Assembly (NCBI RefSeq): GCF_003990445.1
Contig: NZ_REEZ01000001.1
Span: forward strand, 124,001 to 188,000
Source: Pararhodobacter zhoushanensis
GTDB taxonomy: Bacteria > Pseudomonadota > Alphaproteobacteria > Rhodobacterales > Rhodobacteraceae
Direction of reading: 5' to 3'
Length of the DNA stretch: 64,000 nucleotides
Shown: positions 20,003 through 30,473 of the stretch, piece after piece
Layout of the letters: every line of letters starts with the position of its first letter
Position numbering within the stretch: the stretch's first letter is position 1
Made by a program: the position numbers and the translations under genes
Notes under the pieces: model-generated
Databases searched by the model: none
Told to the model about the DNA's origin: nothing
Seen by the model: only the letters and a program-made list of their open reading frames with translations

Positions 20003-21682
20003 TCACAAGATCCCCGGCAACTCCAACTGATGCTCCCGCGCGCAATCCAGCGCGATCTCATACCCCGCATCCGCGTGCCGCATCACCCCGGTCGCCGGAT
20101 CGTTCCACAACACCCGCGCCAGCCGCCGGTCGGCATCCGCCGTCCCGTCGCACACGATCACCATGCCCGAGTGCTGCGAGAACCCCATGCCGACCCCGCC
20201 GCCATGATGCAGCGACACCCAGGTCGCACCCGAGGCGGTGTTGAGCAGCGCGTTCAGCAGCGGCCAGTCCGACACCGCGTCCGAGCCGTCCTGCATCGCC
20301 TCGGTCTCGCGGTTGGGCGACGCGACCGAGCCACTGTCCAGATGGTCCCGCCCGATCACCACCGGCGCTTTCAGCTCGCCCTTGCGCACCATCTCGTTGA
20401 ACGCGAGGCCCGCCCGGTGCCGGTCCCCCAGCCCGATCCAGCAGATCCGTGCGGGCAGGCCCTGAAACGCGATCCGGTCGGCGGCCATGTCCAGCCAGCG
20501 GTGCAGATGGGTGTTGTCGGGAAAGAGTTCCTTCATCTTGGCATCGGTCTTGGCGATATCCTCGGGGTCGCCCGACAGCGCCACCCAGCGGAACGGCCCG
20601 ATGCCCTTGCAGAACAACGGGCGGATATAGGCGGGGACGAAACCCGGGAAAGCAAAGGCGTCCTCAAGCCCCTCATCCAATGCTACCTGACGGATATTGT
20701 TGCCATAATCCAGCGTCGGAACGCCGGCATTCCAGAAATCCACCATCGCCGCGACCTGCAGTTTCATGCTCGCCCGTGCCGCGCGTTCCACTGCCTTGGG
20801 GTCGCTTTCCTGCTTTGCGCGCCACTCGGCCACGCTCCAGCCCTGCGGAAGGTATCCATGGACAGGATCGTGGGCCGAGGTCTGATCGGTAACGATATCC
20901 GGCCGCACCTCGCCCGCTTTCATCCGCCGCACCAGCTCGGGGAAGACATCGGCGGCATTGCCGATCAGGGCGACCGATTTTGCCTCACCCTTGGCGGTCC
21001 AGCCGGCAATCAGCGCCAGCGCTTCGTCCAGCGTATGCGCCTTGGCGTCGCAATAGCGCGTGCGGATGCGGAAATCGGCGCGGGTCTCGTCGCATTCCAC
21101 CGCCAGACAGCAGGCCCCGGCCATCACTGCCGCCAGTGGTTGCGCGCCGCCCATGCCGCCCAGCCCGGCGGTCAGGATCCATTTGCCGGTCAGATCGCCG
21201 CCGAAATGCTGGCGTCCGGCCTCGGCAAAGGTCTCGTAAGTTCCCTGCACAATGCCTTGGGTTCCAATGTAAATCCACGATCCGGCGGTCATCTGGCCAT
21301 ACATCATCAACCCCTTCTTATCGAGGGCATTGAAATGGTCCCAGGTCGCCCAATGCGGCACGAGGTTCGAGTTGGCGATCAGCACGCGCGGCGCGTCCGC
21401 ATGGGTCTGGAACACGCCGACCGGCTTGCCGGACTGCACCAGCAGGGTCTGGTCATTCTCGAGCGTTTTCAGGCTGCTGACGATCTGATCGAAATCCTTC
21501 CACGTCCGTGCCGCCCGCCCGATCCCGCCATAAACCACCAGCTCATGCGGGTTCTCGGCCACGTCCGGGTGCAGGTTGTTCATCAACATCCGCATCGCGG
21601 CCTCGGTCTGCCATGATTTGGCGGTGATCTCGGGGCCGGTCGGGGCAAAGATGTCGCGGGTGTTGTGGCGGGGGTTGGTCAT
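20003..21682 (-). CDS. hutU: Urocanate hydratase
   Basis: A 559-aa NAD+-dependent enzyme converting urocanate to imidazolonepropionate, the second step of histidine breakdown. Family blocks include [14 protein letters not shown] near residue 47, [14 protein letters not shown] near 170 and the C-terminal [16 protein letters not shown]. Length matches the usual 550-560 aa. It is the last gene of the minus-strand hutI-hutH-hutG-hutU operon, 17 nt after hutG. Confidence 0.95.
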   Translation of the reverse strand: MTNPRHNTRDIFAPTGPEITAKSWQTEAAMRMLMNNLHPDVAENPHELVVYGGIGRAARTWKDFDQIVSSLKTLENDQTLLVQSGKPVGVFQTHADAPRVLIANSNLVPHWATWDHFNALDKKGLMMYGQMTAGSWIYIGTQGIVQGTYETFAEAGRQHFGGDLTGKWILTAGLGGMGGAQPLAAVMAGACCLAVECDETRADFRIRTRYCDAKAHTLDEALALIAGWTAKGEAKSVALIGNAADVFPELVRRMKAGEVRPDIVTDQTSAHDPVHGYLPQGWSVAEWRAKQESDPKAVERAARASMKLQVAAMVDFWNAGVPTLDYGNNIRQVALDEGLEDAFAFPGFVPAYIRPLFCKGIGPFRWVALSGDPEDIAKTDAKMKELFPDNTHLHRWLDMAADRIAFQGLPARICWIGLGDRHRAGLAFNEMVRKGELKAPVVIGRDHLDSGSVASPNRETEAMQDGSDAVSDWPLLNALLNTASGATWVSLHHGGGVGMGFSQHSGMVIVCDGTADADRRLARVLWNDPATGVMRHADAGYEIALDCAREHQLELPGIL

Positions 21683-21699
21683 AGGGAAACCTCGTAAGT

Positions 21700-22503
21700 T
21701 CAGCGCGTTGCGGCGCGAAGTTTGGGAGCGAGAGCGACAAGATCGCCAAGGATCGCGCGCAGGTGGCGGCGCAGGGCCTCGGCCTTGGCGGGGTCATAGG
21801 CAAAGGGCGGCGTTTCGGTCGTAAGATGGGTGGACTGGGCCAGTTCCATCTGGATCGCATGAACGCCCTGCGCAGGCTGGCCGTAGTGGCGCGTGGTCCA
21901 GCCACCCTTGAAGCGGCCATTGAGGATTGAGGTGTAACCCATTGCTTCAATGCAATGATCCGCAACCAGAGACTCGATCATCGGATCGCAGGAGGTGCCA
22001 CCCACGGTGCCGATGTTGAAGTCTGGCAGCACGCCGTCAAACAGGAATGGGATGCGCGAGCGGATCGAGTGGCAGTCATACAAGATCGCCATCCCATGCA
22101 GCGCCTTGACCCGTTCCACCTGCGCTGCCAGCGCCGCGTGATACGGGCCATGATACGCCCGTCGGCGCGCATCGATTTCGGCGGAATCCGGCGCTGAAAT
22201 CCACAGTGGCTCGCCGTCGAAATCGGTCAGCGGCACCAGCCCGGTGGTGTTCTGGCCGGGGTACAGGCTTTCGCCGTCGGGTGGGCGGTTGGCGTCGATG
22301 ACATAGCGGTGGAAGGTGGCGCGCACGGTGGTGGCGCCGGGTATAAGCCCTTCATAGAGCGTATGAATATGCCAATCCGTGTCGGCCAGCAGCTGACCGC
22401 GCGGTGTCAGCTTTGCGAAGATCTCAGGCGGCAGATCGGTGCCGGTGTGCGGCAGGCCAAGGATCAGCGGGCTGTCGCCTTCAAAAACCTCGACCGGGCT
22501 CAC
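21700..22503 (-). CDS. hutG: N-formylglutamate deformylase
   Basis: A 267-aa metal-dependent amidohydrolase of the N-formylglutamate amidohydrolase family. It removes formate from N-formyl-L-glutamate, the last step of the five-step pathway. Seen: [12 protein letters not shown] near residue 14, [10 protein letters not shown] near 42, [12 protein letters not shown] near 142 and [12 protein letters not shown] near 212. Presence of hutF in the same regulon agrees with this route rather than direct formiminoglutamase. Overlaps hutH by 4 nt. Confidence 0.9.
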   Translation of the reverse strand: MSPVEVFEGDSPLILGLPHTGTDLPPEIFAKLTPRGQLLADTDWHIHTLYEGLIPGATTVRATFHRYVIDANRPPDGESLYPGQNTTGLVPLTDFDGEPLWISAPDSAEIDARRRAYHGPYHAALAAQVERVKALHGMAILYDCHSIRSRIPFLFDGVLPDFNIGTVGGTSCDPMIESLVADHCIEAMGYTSILNGRFKGGWTTRHYGQPAQGVHAIQMELAQSTHLTTETPPFAYDPAKAEALRRHLRAILGDLVALAPKLRAATR

Positions 22504-24017
22504 AGTTCAAACTCCAGCCCGGCGGCCTGCGCCAATGCGTCGGTGCGGATCAGGGACGCGGCGGTCTCGATCTCTGGCGCGAGGTAGCGGTCGGCGGCCA
22601 GTGGCGGGACATGGGTGCGCAGGGCGTCGATTGCTTGAGCGAGGCGCGGCGCGGTGGTCAGGGGGGCGCGGTAGTGGATGCCTTGCGCGGCACACAGCGC
22701 CTCGACCCCCAGAATAACTGACAGGTTCGCGGTCATCCGGCCCAGCCGCCGTGCACCATGGGCGGCCATGCTGACGTGGTCCTCCTGATTGGCCGAAGTA
22801 GGGGTGGAATCGGTTGAACAAGGGTTCGCAAGGTGCTTGTTTTCACTCATCAAAGCGGCGGTGGTCACTTCGGCGATCATGTAGCCCGAGTTCAGGCCCG
22901 GTTCGGGCGTCAGGAAGGGCGGCAGGTCGTGGCTGAGCGTCGGGTCCACCATCAGCGCGACGCGGCGCTGAGCAATCGCGCCAATCTCGGCCAGAGCCAG
23001 AGCGATGATATCGGCAGCGAAAGCAACGGGTTCGGCGTGGAAGTTACCACCGGACAGAATGCCCTCTGGTGTGACGATGGGGTTGTCGGTGACGGCGTTG
23101 GCTTCGGTCTCAAGCGTGGTCGCGGCGAAGCGCAGCAGATCGATGGACGCACCCAGAACCTGCGGCTGGCAGCGGATGCAGTACGGGTCCTGCACGCGGG
23201 TGTCGCCGTCGCGGTGGCTTTCGCGGATCACCGAGCCGGCCATCAGAGCGCGCATCGTGGCGGCAACCTCGATCTGGCCGCGGTGGCCGCGCAGAGCGTG
23301 GATCGCCTCTTGCAGCGGCGCGGTCGAGCCCATGATCGCGTCGGTCGACAAACAGCCGGTGAGCAGCGCGCCGCGCGCGAGACGCCAGGCGTCAAAGAGG
23401 CCGGTCAGCGCCAACGCGGTGGAGAATTGCGTGCCGTTGATCAGGGCGAGTCCCTCTTTCGGGCCAAGGGTCAGTGGCGCGATCCCTGCCCTTTCAAGGG
23501 CTTGCGCGGCGTTCATGCGCTGGCCACCCACCAGCGCCTCGCCCGCGCCGATCATCACGGCGGTCATATGCGCGAGCGGCGCGAGGTCGCCCGACGCGCC
23601 GACCGAGCCTTGCGACGGGACGACGGGCGTGATGCCGTGGGCCAGCAGCGCTTCGATTTGCGCGATGACCTCCCAGCGGACACCCGAGGCGCCACGGCCA
23701 AGGCTGAGCAGCTTGAGCGCCATCATCAGGCGGGTTGTGGCGGGATCAAGCGGCTCGCCCACGCCGCAGCAATGGCTGAGGATCAGGTTGCGCTGCAAGG
23801 TGGCGGTGTCGCGCGCGGCGATCTTGACCGAGGCGAGTTTGCCAAAGCCGGTGTTGACGCCGTAAACCGCAGCCTCACCTTGCGCGGCGGCTTGAATCTG
23901 CGCGTGGGCGGCGGCAACGGGCGCGCGGCAGTCGTCGGACAGGCGGGCGGGAAGGCCTTGGCGGAACAGGGTTTCGAGCTGGGCGAGCGTGGTGGCGCCG
24001 GGGGTCAGGGTCAGCAT
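22500..24017 (-). CDS. hutH: Histidine ammonia-lyase
   Basis: A 505-aa enzyme deaminating histidine to urocanate. The Ala141-Ser142-Gly143 triad that cyclises into the MIO cofactor is in [14 protein letters not shown]. Other conserved blocks are [12 protein letters not shown] at 51 and [20 protein letters not shown] near 397. Overlaps hutG (4 nt) and hutI (7 nt), showing tight coupling. Confidence 0.95.
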   Translation of the reverse strand: MLTLTPGATTLAQLETLFRQGLPARLSDDCRAPVAAAHAQIQAAAQGEAAVYGVNTGFGKLASVKIAARDTATLQRNLILSHCCGVGEPLDPATTRLMMALKLLSLGRGASGVRWEVIAQIEALLAHGITPVVPSQGSVGASGDLAPLAHMTAVMIGAGEALVGGQRMNAAQALERAGIAPLTLGPKEGLALINGTQFSTALALTGLFDAWRLARGALLTGCLSTDAIMGSTAPLQEAIHALRGHRGQIEVAATMRALMAGSVIRESHRDGDTRVQDPYCIRCQPQVLGASIDLLRFAATTLETEANAVTDNPIVTPEGILSGGNFHAEPVAFAADIIALALAEIGAIAQRRVALMVDPTLSHDLPPFLTPEPGLNSGYMIAEVTTAALMSENKHLANPCSTDSTPTSANQEDHVSMAAHGARRLGRMTANLSVILGVEALCAAQGIHYRAPLTTAPRLAQAIDALRTHVPPLAADRYLAPEIETAASLIRTDALAQAAGLEFEL

Positions 24018-25195
24018 TCGCGGCCTTCCAGAAAACGGGTGTGAAGCGGGTTGAAGCCGATGCGGTAGGCCAGTTCAGCCGGATCGCGGACGTCCCAGAC
24101 GGCCAGATCGGCGCGCAGGCCTGGTTTGAGGCGGCCGGTATCGGCAAGCCCCAGCGCGCGGGCGGCGTGTTCGGTGGTCCCGCGCAGGGCCTCGTCGGTG
24201 GTCAGGCGGAACAGCGTACAGGCCATGTTCATCGCCATCAGCAGCGAGGTCAGCGGCGAGGTGCCGGGGTTGGCGTCGGTGGCGACGGCCATCGGGACGC
24301 CGTGGGCGCGGAAGGCGGCGACGGGCGGCACTTGGGTTTCACGCAGGGTGTAAAAGGCACCGGGGAGCAGGACGGCGACGGTGCCCGAGGCCGCCATCAG
24401 GCGGGCGTCGGCATCGGTGGCGTATTCGACATGATCGGCGCTGAGCGCCTTGTAACGCGCGGCGAGCGCGGTGCCGCCGAGGTGGGATAGCTGCTCGGCG
24501 TGGAGTTTGACGGGCAGGCCGAGTTCAAGCGCGACATCAAATACGCGGGCGATTTGTTCCGGGGTGAAGGCGATACCCTCGCAAAAGCCGTCGACGGCAT
24601 CGACGAGGCCCTGGGCATGAGCGGCGCGCAAAGCGGGGATACATATGTCAGACAAATAAACGTCTGGCTTTTCCTTATGGCTTTCCGGCAAAGCATGAGC
24701 GCCGAGGAACGTAGTGAGCACGCGGACCGGCAGGCGGTCACCCAACGCTCTGGCAACGCGCAACATTTTCAGTTCTGTATCAGTATCAAGCCCGTAACCG
24801 GACTTGATTTCCACAGTTGTCACCCCTTCAGCCAGCAGCGCCTTCAGGCGCGGTTCGGCCTGTGCATAAAGCGCATCCTCGCTGGCCGTGCGGGTCGCGG
24901 AAACGGTGGAGACGATGCCGCCCCCTGCCCGCGCAATCGCCTCATAGCTGGCCCCCTCAAGCCGCAGAGCGAATTCGCGCGCGCGGTCGCCGCCATGGAC
25001 CAGATGGGTGTGGCAGTCGATCAGGCCGGGCGTCACCAGCCGCCCGCCAAGGTCACGGCGCGGGCCGTCCAGCGTCAGTCCGGCCTCGGGCCCCGCATAC
25101 AGAATGCGCCCGCCACCGATCGCCACAGCACCGCGCGGGTCATCAAAGCCGGGGGCGAGGCGGGCGTTGGTGAGGATCAGGTCTGGCGATTCCAT
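24011..25195 (-). CDS. hutI: Imidazolonepropionase
   Basis: A 394-aa metal-dependent amidohydrolase giving N-formimino-L-glutamate. The metal-binding HxH is His62-His64 in [10 protein letters not shown], with [23 protein letters not shown] and [10 protein letters not shown] further on. GGAG precedes the ATG. It is the first gene of the minus-strand hut operon, reading from the shared divergent region. Confidence 0.93.
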   Translation of the reverse strand: MESPDLILTNARLAPGFDDPRGAVAIGGGRILYAGPEAGLTLDGPRRDLGGRLVTPGLIDCHTHLVHGGDRAREFALRLEGASYEAIARAGGGIVSTVSATRTASEDALYAQAEPRLKALLAEGVTTVEIKSGYGLDTDTELKMLRVARALGDRLPVRVLTTFLGAHALPESHKEKPDVYLSDICIPALRAAHAQGLVDAVDGFCEGIAFTPEQIARVFDVALELGLPVKLHAEQLSHLGGTALAARYKALSADHVEYATDADARLMAASGTVAVLLPGAFYTLRETQVPPVAAFRAHGVPMAVATDANPGTSPLTSLLMAMNMACTLFRLTTDEALRGTTEHAARALGLADTGRLKPGLRADLAVWDVRDPAELAYRIGFNPLHTRFLEGREC

Positions 25196-25220
25196 CTTGC
25201 GACTCCGTCAGGGATGCGGA

Positions 25221-25240
25221 TAATATGTATATACTTAATA
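25221..25240. promoter_or_regulatory. Putative HutC operator in the divergent hutI-hutF promoter
   Basis: TATGTATATACTTA is a near-palindrome centred in the 67-bp gap between hutI and hutF. It resembles GTATATAC-type operators of GntR/HutC repressors. One site could control both hut operons, released by urocanate as in other HutC systems. The assignment rests on position and symmetry. Confidence 0.6.
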
Positions 25241-25262
25241 ACGCCGTCAACGGAGAATCCGC

Positions 25263-26627
25263 ATGAGCCGACTTTGGGCCGAACAGGCGCTTCTGAGCAC
25301 AGGCTGGGCGCGCGACGTCGCCGTCACGCTGGACGGCCCCCGCATCGCGCGGATCGAGACCGGCGTGGCCCCGGCGCCCGGCCACCAACGGCTGGGCGCG
25401 CTGCTGCCAGCGCCAGCCAACCTGCACTCGCACGCCTTTCAGCGCGCCATGGCGGGGATGACCGAGCGGCGCGGGCCTTCGGCGCACGACAGTTTCTGGA
25501 CATGGCGACAGTTGATGTTCCGGTTTCTGGACCAGCTGACACCGGACGACGTGCAGGCGATCACCGCCCTTGTGCAGATGGAGATGCTGGAGGCGGGCTA
25601 TGGCGCCTCGGTTGAATTCCACTATCTGCACCATGCCCCCGGTGGCGTGGCCTATGCCGAGCGGGCCGAGATGGCGGCGCGCATCGTGGCCGCCGCGCAG
25701 CAGACCGGGATCGGGCTGACGCTGCTGCCCGTGCTCTACAGTCAGGGCGGCTGCGACGGGCGCGCGCTGGGGCCGGGTCAGGTGCGGTTTGGCAATGATC
25801 TGGACGGGTTCGCGCGGCTGATCGAGGGGGCCGAGGCGGCGCTGCGCGCCCTGCCCGGCGACGCGGTTCTGGGCATCGCGCCGCATTCGTTGCGCGCGGT
25901 GACGCCCGAGCAACTGGCGGGCTGCGTACAGCTGCGCCCCGGCGCGCCGCTGCACATGCATCTGGCCGAGCAGATCGCCGAAGTCGAGGAAGTTCAAGCG
26001 TTTCATGGCGCGCGGCCAGTGGAATGGTTACTGGGCAATGCGCAGGTCGATGCGCGCTGGTGCCTGATCCATTGTACGCAGATGCAGCGGGCCGAGACTG
26101 TGGCGCTGGCGGCGACCGGCGCTGTGGCGGGGCTGTGCCCGATCACCGAAAGTTCGCTGGGCGACGGGATCTTTGACGGCGTGGCCTGGGGTCAGGCGGG
26201 CGGGCGCTTCGGCATCGGCTCGGACAGCAACATCCGCATCACGCTGAATGAGGAGCTGCGCGTTCTGGACCATTCGCAACGCCTGCGCGACCATACACGG
26301 GCGGCGCTGGCGACGGCGGAACACTCGACCGGGCGGGTGTTGCTGGAGGGCGCGGCGCAAGGGGGAGCGCAGGCGGCAGGGCGCGATGCGGGGGCGCTGC
26401 GCGAGGGCGCGCTGGCGGATCTGCTGGCGCTGGACACGGGCGGGGTTGACCTTGAGGGACGCGCGGGCGATGCGCTGCTCGATGCGTGGATCTTTGCGGG
26501 CGACGACCGGGCAGTGCGGGACGTGTGGTCTGGCGGGCGGCATGTGGTTCAAGCCGGGCGGCATGTGGCGCGGGCAGAGATCGAGACGGGCTACCGGGCG
26601 GTGTTGCGGCGGTTGAAGGCGGTGTGA
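25263..26627 (+). CDS. hutF: Formimidoylglutamate deiminase
   Basis: A 454-aa amidohydrolase converting N-formimino-L-glutamate to N-formyl-L-glutamate and ammonia. Metal ligands HxH are His55-His57 in NLHSHAFQRAMAG; HMHLAEQ near 237 and GIGSDSNIRI near 317 complete the site. It supplies the substrate of HutG. GGAG lies 7 nt before the ATG. Its stop overlaps the hutC start (TGATG). Confidence 0.92.
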   Translation: MSRLWAEQALLSTGWARDVAVTLDGPRIARIETGVAPAPGHQRLGALLPAPANLHSHAFQRAMAGMTERRGPSAHDSFWTWRQLMFRFLDQLTPDDVQAITALVQMEMLEAGYGASVEFHYLHHAPGGVAYAERAEMAARIVAAAQQTGIGLTLLPVLYSQGGCDGRALGPGQVRFGNDLDGFARLIEGAEAALRALPGDAVLGIAPHSLRAVTPEQLAGCVQLRPGAPLHMHLAEQIAEVEEVQAFHGARPVEWLLGNAQVDARWCLIHCTQMQRAETVALAATGAVAGLCPITESSLGDGIFDGVAWGQAGGRFGIGSDSNIRITLNEELRVLDHSQRLRDHTRAALATAEHSTGRVLLEGAAQGGAQAAGRDAGALREGALADLLALDTGGVDLEGRAGDALLDAWIFAGDDRAVRDVWSGGRHVVQAGRHVARAEIETGYRAVLRRLKAV

Positions 26628-27301
26628 TGAGCGGTGGAACCGGCTGGCAAGAGGTGCGCGACGAGGCGCTGCGGCGCATCCGCGCGCGCCTCTGGGCCCC
26701 GGGCGACCGCATCCCCGACGAGGCGGCGCTGGCCGAGGAACTGGGCTGCGCGCGCGCCACGGTAAACCGCGCGCTGCGCGATCTGGCGGAGGCCGGGCTG
26801 CTCGAACGCCGCCGCAAGGGGGGCACACGCGTGCCGCTGACGCCGGTGCGCAAGGCGACCTTCAGCATCGCGATCATCCGTCAGGATATCGAGGCACGCG
26901 GTCAGGTGCCCGGCTACCGGTTGCTGGGGGACATCGTGGAGGACGCTCCGGCCGAGGTCCGCGCCGCAATGGGCGACGGCCCGCTGCGCCATGTCACAGC
27001 GCTGCACACGGCGGATGGCGCGGGCTTTTGCCTCGAAGACCGCTGGCTGAACCCGGCGGTGGTCGGGGATGTGAGCTTCGAGACACTCAGCGCCAATGAA
27101 TGGCTGGTCGGCAACGTCAGCTTTGCCGAAGGGACACTGGCGTTCCACGCGGTGCCAGCGACAGCGGAACTGGCCCGCGCACTGGGCTGCAAAGAAGGCG
27201 ACGCGCTGCTGGCGCTCGACCGCGAAACCCGCGGTGAGGTGCCGATCACCTGGGTGCGGTTGGTCTATGCCCCCGGACACCGGGTCCAGGCGGCACTCTA
27301 G
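26627..27301 (+). CDS. hutC: Histidine utilization repressor HutC (GntR family)
   Basis: A 224-aa GntR regulator. The N-terminal winged helix (residues 1-75) has PDEAALAEELGCARATVNRA near residue 29. The C-terminal UTRA effector domain has LLALDRETRGEVPITWVRLVY. It is coupled to hutF by a 1-nt overlap and probably represses both hut operons with urocanate as inducer. Confidence 0.92.
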   Translation: MSGGTGWQEVRDEALRRIRARLWAPGDRIPDEAALAEELGCARATVNRALRDLAEAGLLERRRKGGTRVPLTPVRKATFSIAIIRQDIEARGQVPGYRLLGDIVEDAPAEVRAAMGDGPLRHVTALHTADGAGFCLEDRWLNPAVVGDVSFETLSANEWLVGNVSFAEGTLAFHAVPATAELARALGCKEGDALLALDRETRGEVPITWVRLVYAPGHRVQAAL

Positions 27302-27363
27302 GCCAAGGGGGTTTTCCACCCCCTTGGATCCCCCGGAGGATATTTGGCGCATAAAGTTGGCGG
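27302..27363 (+). repeat. Dispersed GGATATTT-core hairpin element, copy C1
   Basis: It follows the hutC stop directly. A 9-bp hairpin (CCAAGGGGG/CCCCCTTGG, 27303-27327) is followed by ATCCCCCGGAGGATATTTGG and GCATAAAGTTGG. The last 11 bases are mirrored in copy C2. Confidence 0.7.
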
Positions 27364-27378
27364 TTAACGAAAGCTTAA
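27364..27378. promoter_or_regulatory. CtrA-type box (TTAA-N7-TTAA) between repeat copies C1 and C2
   Basis: GTTAACGAAAGCTTAAC fits TTAA-N7-TTAAC. It is the centre of a larger palindrome, with CATAAAGTTGG at 27350-27360 mirrored at 27382-27392. It lies 170 bp before the aminotransferase gene. Confidence 0.45.
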
Positions 27379-27459
27379 CTCCCAACTTTATGCTGGAAAT
27401 ATCCTGGGGGGGTGAATGCGCGCTTGCGCGCAGAGGGGGGCTAGCCCCCCTGACCCGGT
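27379..27459 (-). repeat. Dispersed GGATATTT-core hairpin element, copy C2
   Basis: Minus-strand copy facing C1. It has GGGGGGC/GCCCCCC-like and TGCGCGC/GCGCGCA hairpins, then CACCCCCCCAGGATATTTCC and AGCATAAAGTTGG. It is the only copy not preceded by a stop codon on its own strand. Confidence 0.65.
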
Positions 27460-27547
27460 CTCAACCGCGCCGCACATCTGGAGCAAGGAGACCATTGCAA
27501 GTTTCGCGCGCCGTAATATGATCAAATTTTCCGAGCCGGAGTGCATT

Positions 27548-28924
27548 ATGTTCCCAGATCCCCAGATGCCAGTCCATGGCGTATGCCCGGAGCGTCTCGA
27601 TGCGTTCAGGGACCGCGAGAGCGCGCGATTTGCGCGTGTGCGGCCAAAGACCCGGCGCTTGCTGGATCAGGGGGCGCAGGCATGGCTTGGGGGCGTGCCG
27701 ATGCACTGGATGCGGGACTGGCCCTCGCCTTTTCCGTTGGTCGTCAAGCGGGCCGAAAAGGCGCGGCTCACCGATGCGGACGGGTTCGAGATCGACGATT
27801 TCTGTCTGGGCGATACCGGATCGATGTTCGGGCACGCGCCTGCCCCGGTCGCGCGGGCTATCCGGCGGCAGGCGCGCCGGGGCTTGACGTATATGCTTCC
27901 CTCCAAGGCCGCCTTGCGCGCCGGGCGGTTGTTGTGCGAGCGTTTTGGCCCATTGGTCTGGCAGATCGCCACCACGGCGACGGATGCCAACCGCAACGCC
28001 TTGCGCGTGGCGCGGGCGGTGACCGGGCGGCGCAAGGTGTTGGTTTTCAACGGCTGCTATCACGGCACGTTGCAGGACACGATGGTGGCGCTTGAGGGTG
28101 GCCGAACGGTGGCGCGGCCCGGTCTGGTCGGTCAGGTGTTCGACATCTCGGCCGAGGCGGTGTGCGTCGAGTTCAACGATCTTGACGCCGTTGAGGCGGC
28201 CCTTGCCAGTGGCGAGGTGGCGGCGGTTCTGACAGAGCCCGTGATGACCAACTCCTGCATGGTGTTGCCCGCGCCCGGATTTCACCGCGGGCTCAGGTCG
28301 CTCACCCAGCGTTACGGCACGCTGCTGATCATCGACGAAACACACACGCAATCCTCGGGCCTTGGCGGCTATAGTCGCGTACACGGGCTGGTGCCTGACC
28401 TGTTCGTCGTCGGCAAATGCGTGGCGGGCGGTGTGGCGACGGCGGTCTGGGGCATGACCGAGGCCGTGGCCGAGGCCTTCACCGCCTATGATGCCGCGCG
28501 CCCGTCGGGCCATTCGGGCATGGGCACGACCCTGTCGGGCAACCCGCTGCAATTCGCCGCGCTGGAGGCGACCCTGGCCGAGGTGATGACGCCCGAGGCC
28601 TATGCGGCGATGGAGGCCGGTGCAGGGCGTCTGGCGCGCGGGCTGAGTGGTGTCATCGCGCACCACGCCCTGCCCTGGCATGTGGCGCGGGTCGGCGCGC
28701 GGGTTGAGTTCATCTGTGCGCCGGGCCCGCTGCGCAATGGCTCGGACGCCGCTGCCGCCCATGCGCCGCAGCTGGAGGCGGCGCTGCATCTGGGTCTGCT
28801 TAACCGCGGCTGCCTGATCGCGCCGTTTCACAATATGATGCTGGTCTCGCCGGTCACCAAACAGCGGCAGATCGACCGGCTGATTGCCGGTTTTGACGAA
28901 ATCCTCAGCGAGTTGACCACATGA
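27548..28924 (+). CDS. Class-III PLP aminotransferase
   Basis: A 458-aa fold-type I PLP enzyme, close in layout to glutamate-1-semialdehyde aminomutase and aspartate-aminotransferase-family class-III proteins. Seen: GDTGSMFGHAPAPV near residue 81, NGCYHG near 169, the PLP-ring Asp in IIDETHTQ near 260, and the Schiff-base Lys in VVGKCVAGG near 288. The start at 27548 has GGAG about 8 nt upstream; Met at 27518 is an alternative. It ends in an ATGA overlap with the glutamine synthetase-like gene. Together they suggest an amine or amino-acid pathway using gamma-glutamylation. Substrate unknown. Confidence 0.8.
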   Translation: MFPDPQMPVHGVCPERLDAFRDRESARFARVRPKTRRLLDQGAQAWLGGVPMHWMRDWPSPFPLVVKRAEKARLTDADGFEIDDFCLGDTGSMFGHAPAPVARAIRRQARRGLTYMLPSKAALRAGRLLCERFGPLVWQIATTATDANRNALRVARAVTGRRKVLVFNGCYHGTLQDTMVALEGGRTVARPGLVGQVFDISAEAVCVEFNDLDAVEAALASGEVAAVLTEPVMTNSCMVLPAPGFHRGLRSLTQRYGTLLIIDETHTQSSGLGGYSRVHGLVPDLFVVGKCVAGGVATAVWGMTEAVAEAFTAYDAARPSGHSGMGTTLSGNPLQFAALEATLAEVMTPEAYAAMEAGAGRLARGLSGVIAHHALPWHVARVGARVEFICAPGPLRNGSDAAAAHAPQLEAALHLGLLNRGCLIAPFHNMMLVSPVTKQRQIDRLIAGFDEILSELTT

Positions 28925-30306
28925 CCCAGACCTGCCCCTCGGGCGCCACCCCTGCCGAGGCGCAAGCCTTTCTCGATGCTCACCCCGAAGTGCAGGCCTT
29001 CGATATCCTGCTCCACGATTCCAATGGCATTGCACGCGGCAAGATCATTCGTCGGCATGAGTTGATGGCGATCTATGAGGGCGGACGGCATTTGCCGATT
29101 TCGATTCTGGGGCTGGATATTGTCGGCGAGGACGTCGAGGAAACCGGCCTGATCTGGGAAGCTGGCGACGGCGATCTGCGCGCCTGGCCGGTGCCCGGGA
29201 CGCTGAAAGCGCAGCACGGCACAGACCCGGCGCGGGGAGAGCTGTTTCTGGGCCAGTATCATCTGGACGGCACGCCGATGCTGTCGGACCCCCGCCATGC
29301 GCTCAAGCGGCAGGTCGAGGCTCTGGCGGCGATGGGCTTGCAGGCGTCGGCGGCGTTCGAGCTGGAGTTCTTCCTGCTTGCGCCCGAGCGCGACGGTCAG
29401 GGCCGCGTGCAGCCTGCGCGTGATGTGGTGGACGGGCGGCGCTCGACGCGGACCGAAGTGTATTCGGTCGATCAGTTGATCGGCATGCAGCCCTTGTTTG
29501 ATGACATCTATGCCGGGGCGGCGCTGGCCGGGATCGTGGCCGAGACGCTGATCTCGGAATACGCGCCGGGGCAATACGAGCTGACCCTGCACTACCGCGA
29601 CGATCCGCTGAGTGCTGCGGATGATCTGGTGCGCCTGAAACGCATCGTGCGTGCGCAGGCGCGCAGCCATGGGGTGGTGGCCTGTTTCATGGCCAAGCCG
29701 ATGGAGGATTATGCGGGATCGGGCATGCATCTGCATGTGTCGCTGCGCGACGAAACCGGGCGCAACGTGTTCACCGAGGCCCCCGGCGCGGGCTGGACGG
29801 ACACGATCCGCCACGCGATCGGCGGGCTGTTGCAAACCATGGGCGAGTCGATGCTGATCTTTGCCCCGCATGCCAACTCGTGGCGTCGGTTCGCCAACCA
29901 GTCCTATGCGCCCGTCGCGCCGACCTGGGGGGTCAACAACCGATCCGTCGCGCTGCGCATTCCGGCAGGCGATGGCAAGGCAAGGCGTATCGAGCATCGG
30001 CCTGCCGGGGTGGACGCGAACCCCTATCTGGTTGCGGCGACGGTGCTGGCGGGGATCCGGCGGGGGATCGAGCAGCGGATTGAGCCGGGGGCCGAGACGA
30101 CCGGCAACGGCTATGACCACCACGCGGGCGGCATCCCGCGCGACTGGCGCAGCGCCATCGAGGCGGCGAAGGGATCGGCGTTCCTGAAGGACGCGCTGGG
30201 GGACGAGATGCACCGGACCTTCACCGCCGTGAAGGCGGCGGAATATACGCGGGTTGCGCGGGCAATCCCCGAGCTGGAGTACGAGCTTTATCTGCACCGG
30301 GTTTAG
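28921..30306 (+). CDS. Glutamine synthetase family protein (gamma-glutamyl-amine ligase type)
   Basis: A 461-aa ATP-dependent ligase of the GS catalytic fold. Seen: AFELEFFLL near residue 145, QYELTLHYRDDPL near 219, the ATP/NH3-site block GSGMHLHVSL near 266, and NRSVALRIP near 340. It lacks the Tyr-adenylylation region of GlnA-I and is nearer PuuA-like gamma-glutamylpolyamine synthetases, so a ligase joining glutamate to an amine is more likely than housekeeping GlnA. It is coupled to the aminotransferase by ATGA. Confidence 0.8.
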   Translation: MTQTCPSGATPAEAQAFLDAHPEVQAFDILLHDSNGIARGKIIRRHELMAIYEGGRHLPISILGLDIVGEDVEETGLIWEAGDGDLRAWPVPGTLKAQHGTDPARGELFLGQYHLDGTPMLSDPRHALKRQVEALAAMGLQASAAFELEFFLLAPERDGQGRVQPARDVVDGRRSTRTEVYSVDQLIGMQPLFDDIYAGAALAGIVAETLISEYAPGQYELTLHYRDDPLSAADDLVRLKRIVRAQARSHGVVACFMAKPMEDYAGSGMHLHVSLRDETGRNVFTEAPGAGWTDTIRHAIGGLLQTMGESMLIFAPHANSWRRFANQSYAPVAPTWGVNNRSVALRIPAGDGKARRIEHRPAGVDANPYLVAATVLAGIRRGIEQRIEPGAETTGNGYDHHAGGIPRDWRSAIEAAKGSAFLKDALGDEMHRTFTAVKAAEYTRVARAIPELEYELYLHRV

Positions 30307-30340
30307 CGCGGGGCTGCTCGTCCCACTGTTTGCGGAGAAA

Positions 30341-30430
30341 CGGGGGGCTTCTCGCCCCCCGGGCCCCCTCGCCAAAGGGGGAGCACGCTCCCCCTTTGGA
30401 AACCCCCGTGGATATTTAGGGACAGATGAT
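30341..30430 (+). repeat. Dispersed GGATATTT-core hairpin element, copy D
   Basis: It follows the glutamine synthetase-like gene by 35 nt. A GGGGGGC..GCCCCCC hairpin (30342-30360) and a 12-13-bp stem (30372-30399, CCAAAGGGGGAGC arms) precede AACCCCCGTGGATATTTAGG and GACAGATGATG. The end runs into the start region of the CapA-like gene. Confidence 0.7.
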
Positions 30431-30473
30431 GGACGCGGTTGACGGATTTGGGGCGAGATGGTCCAGTTCGGGG

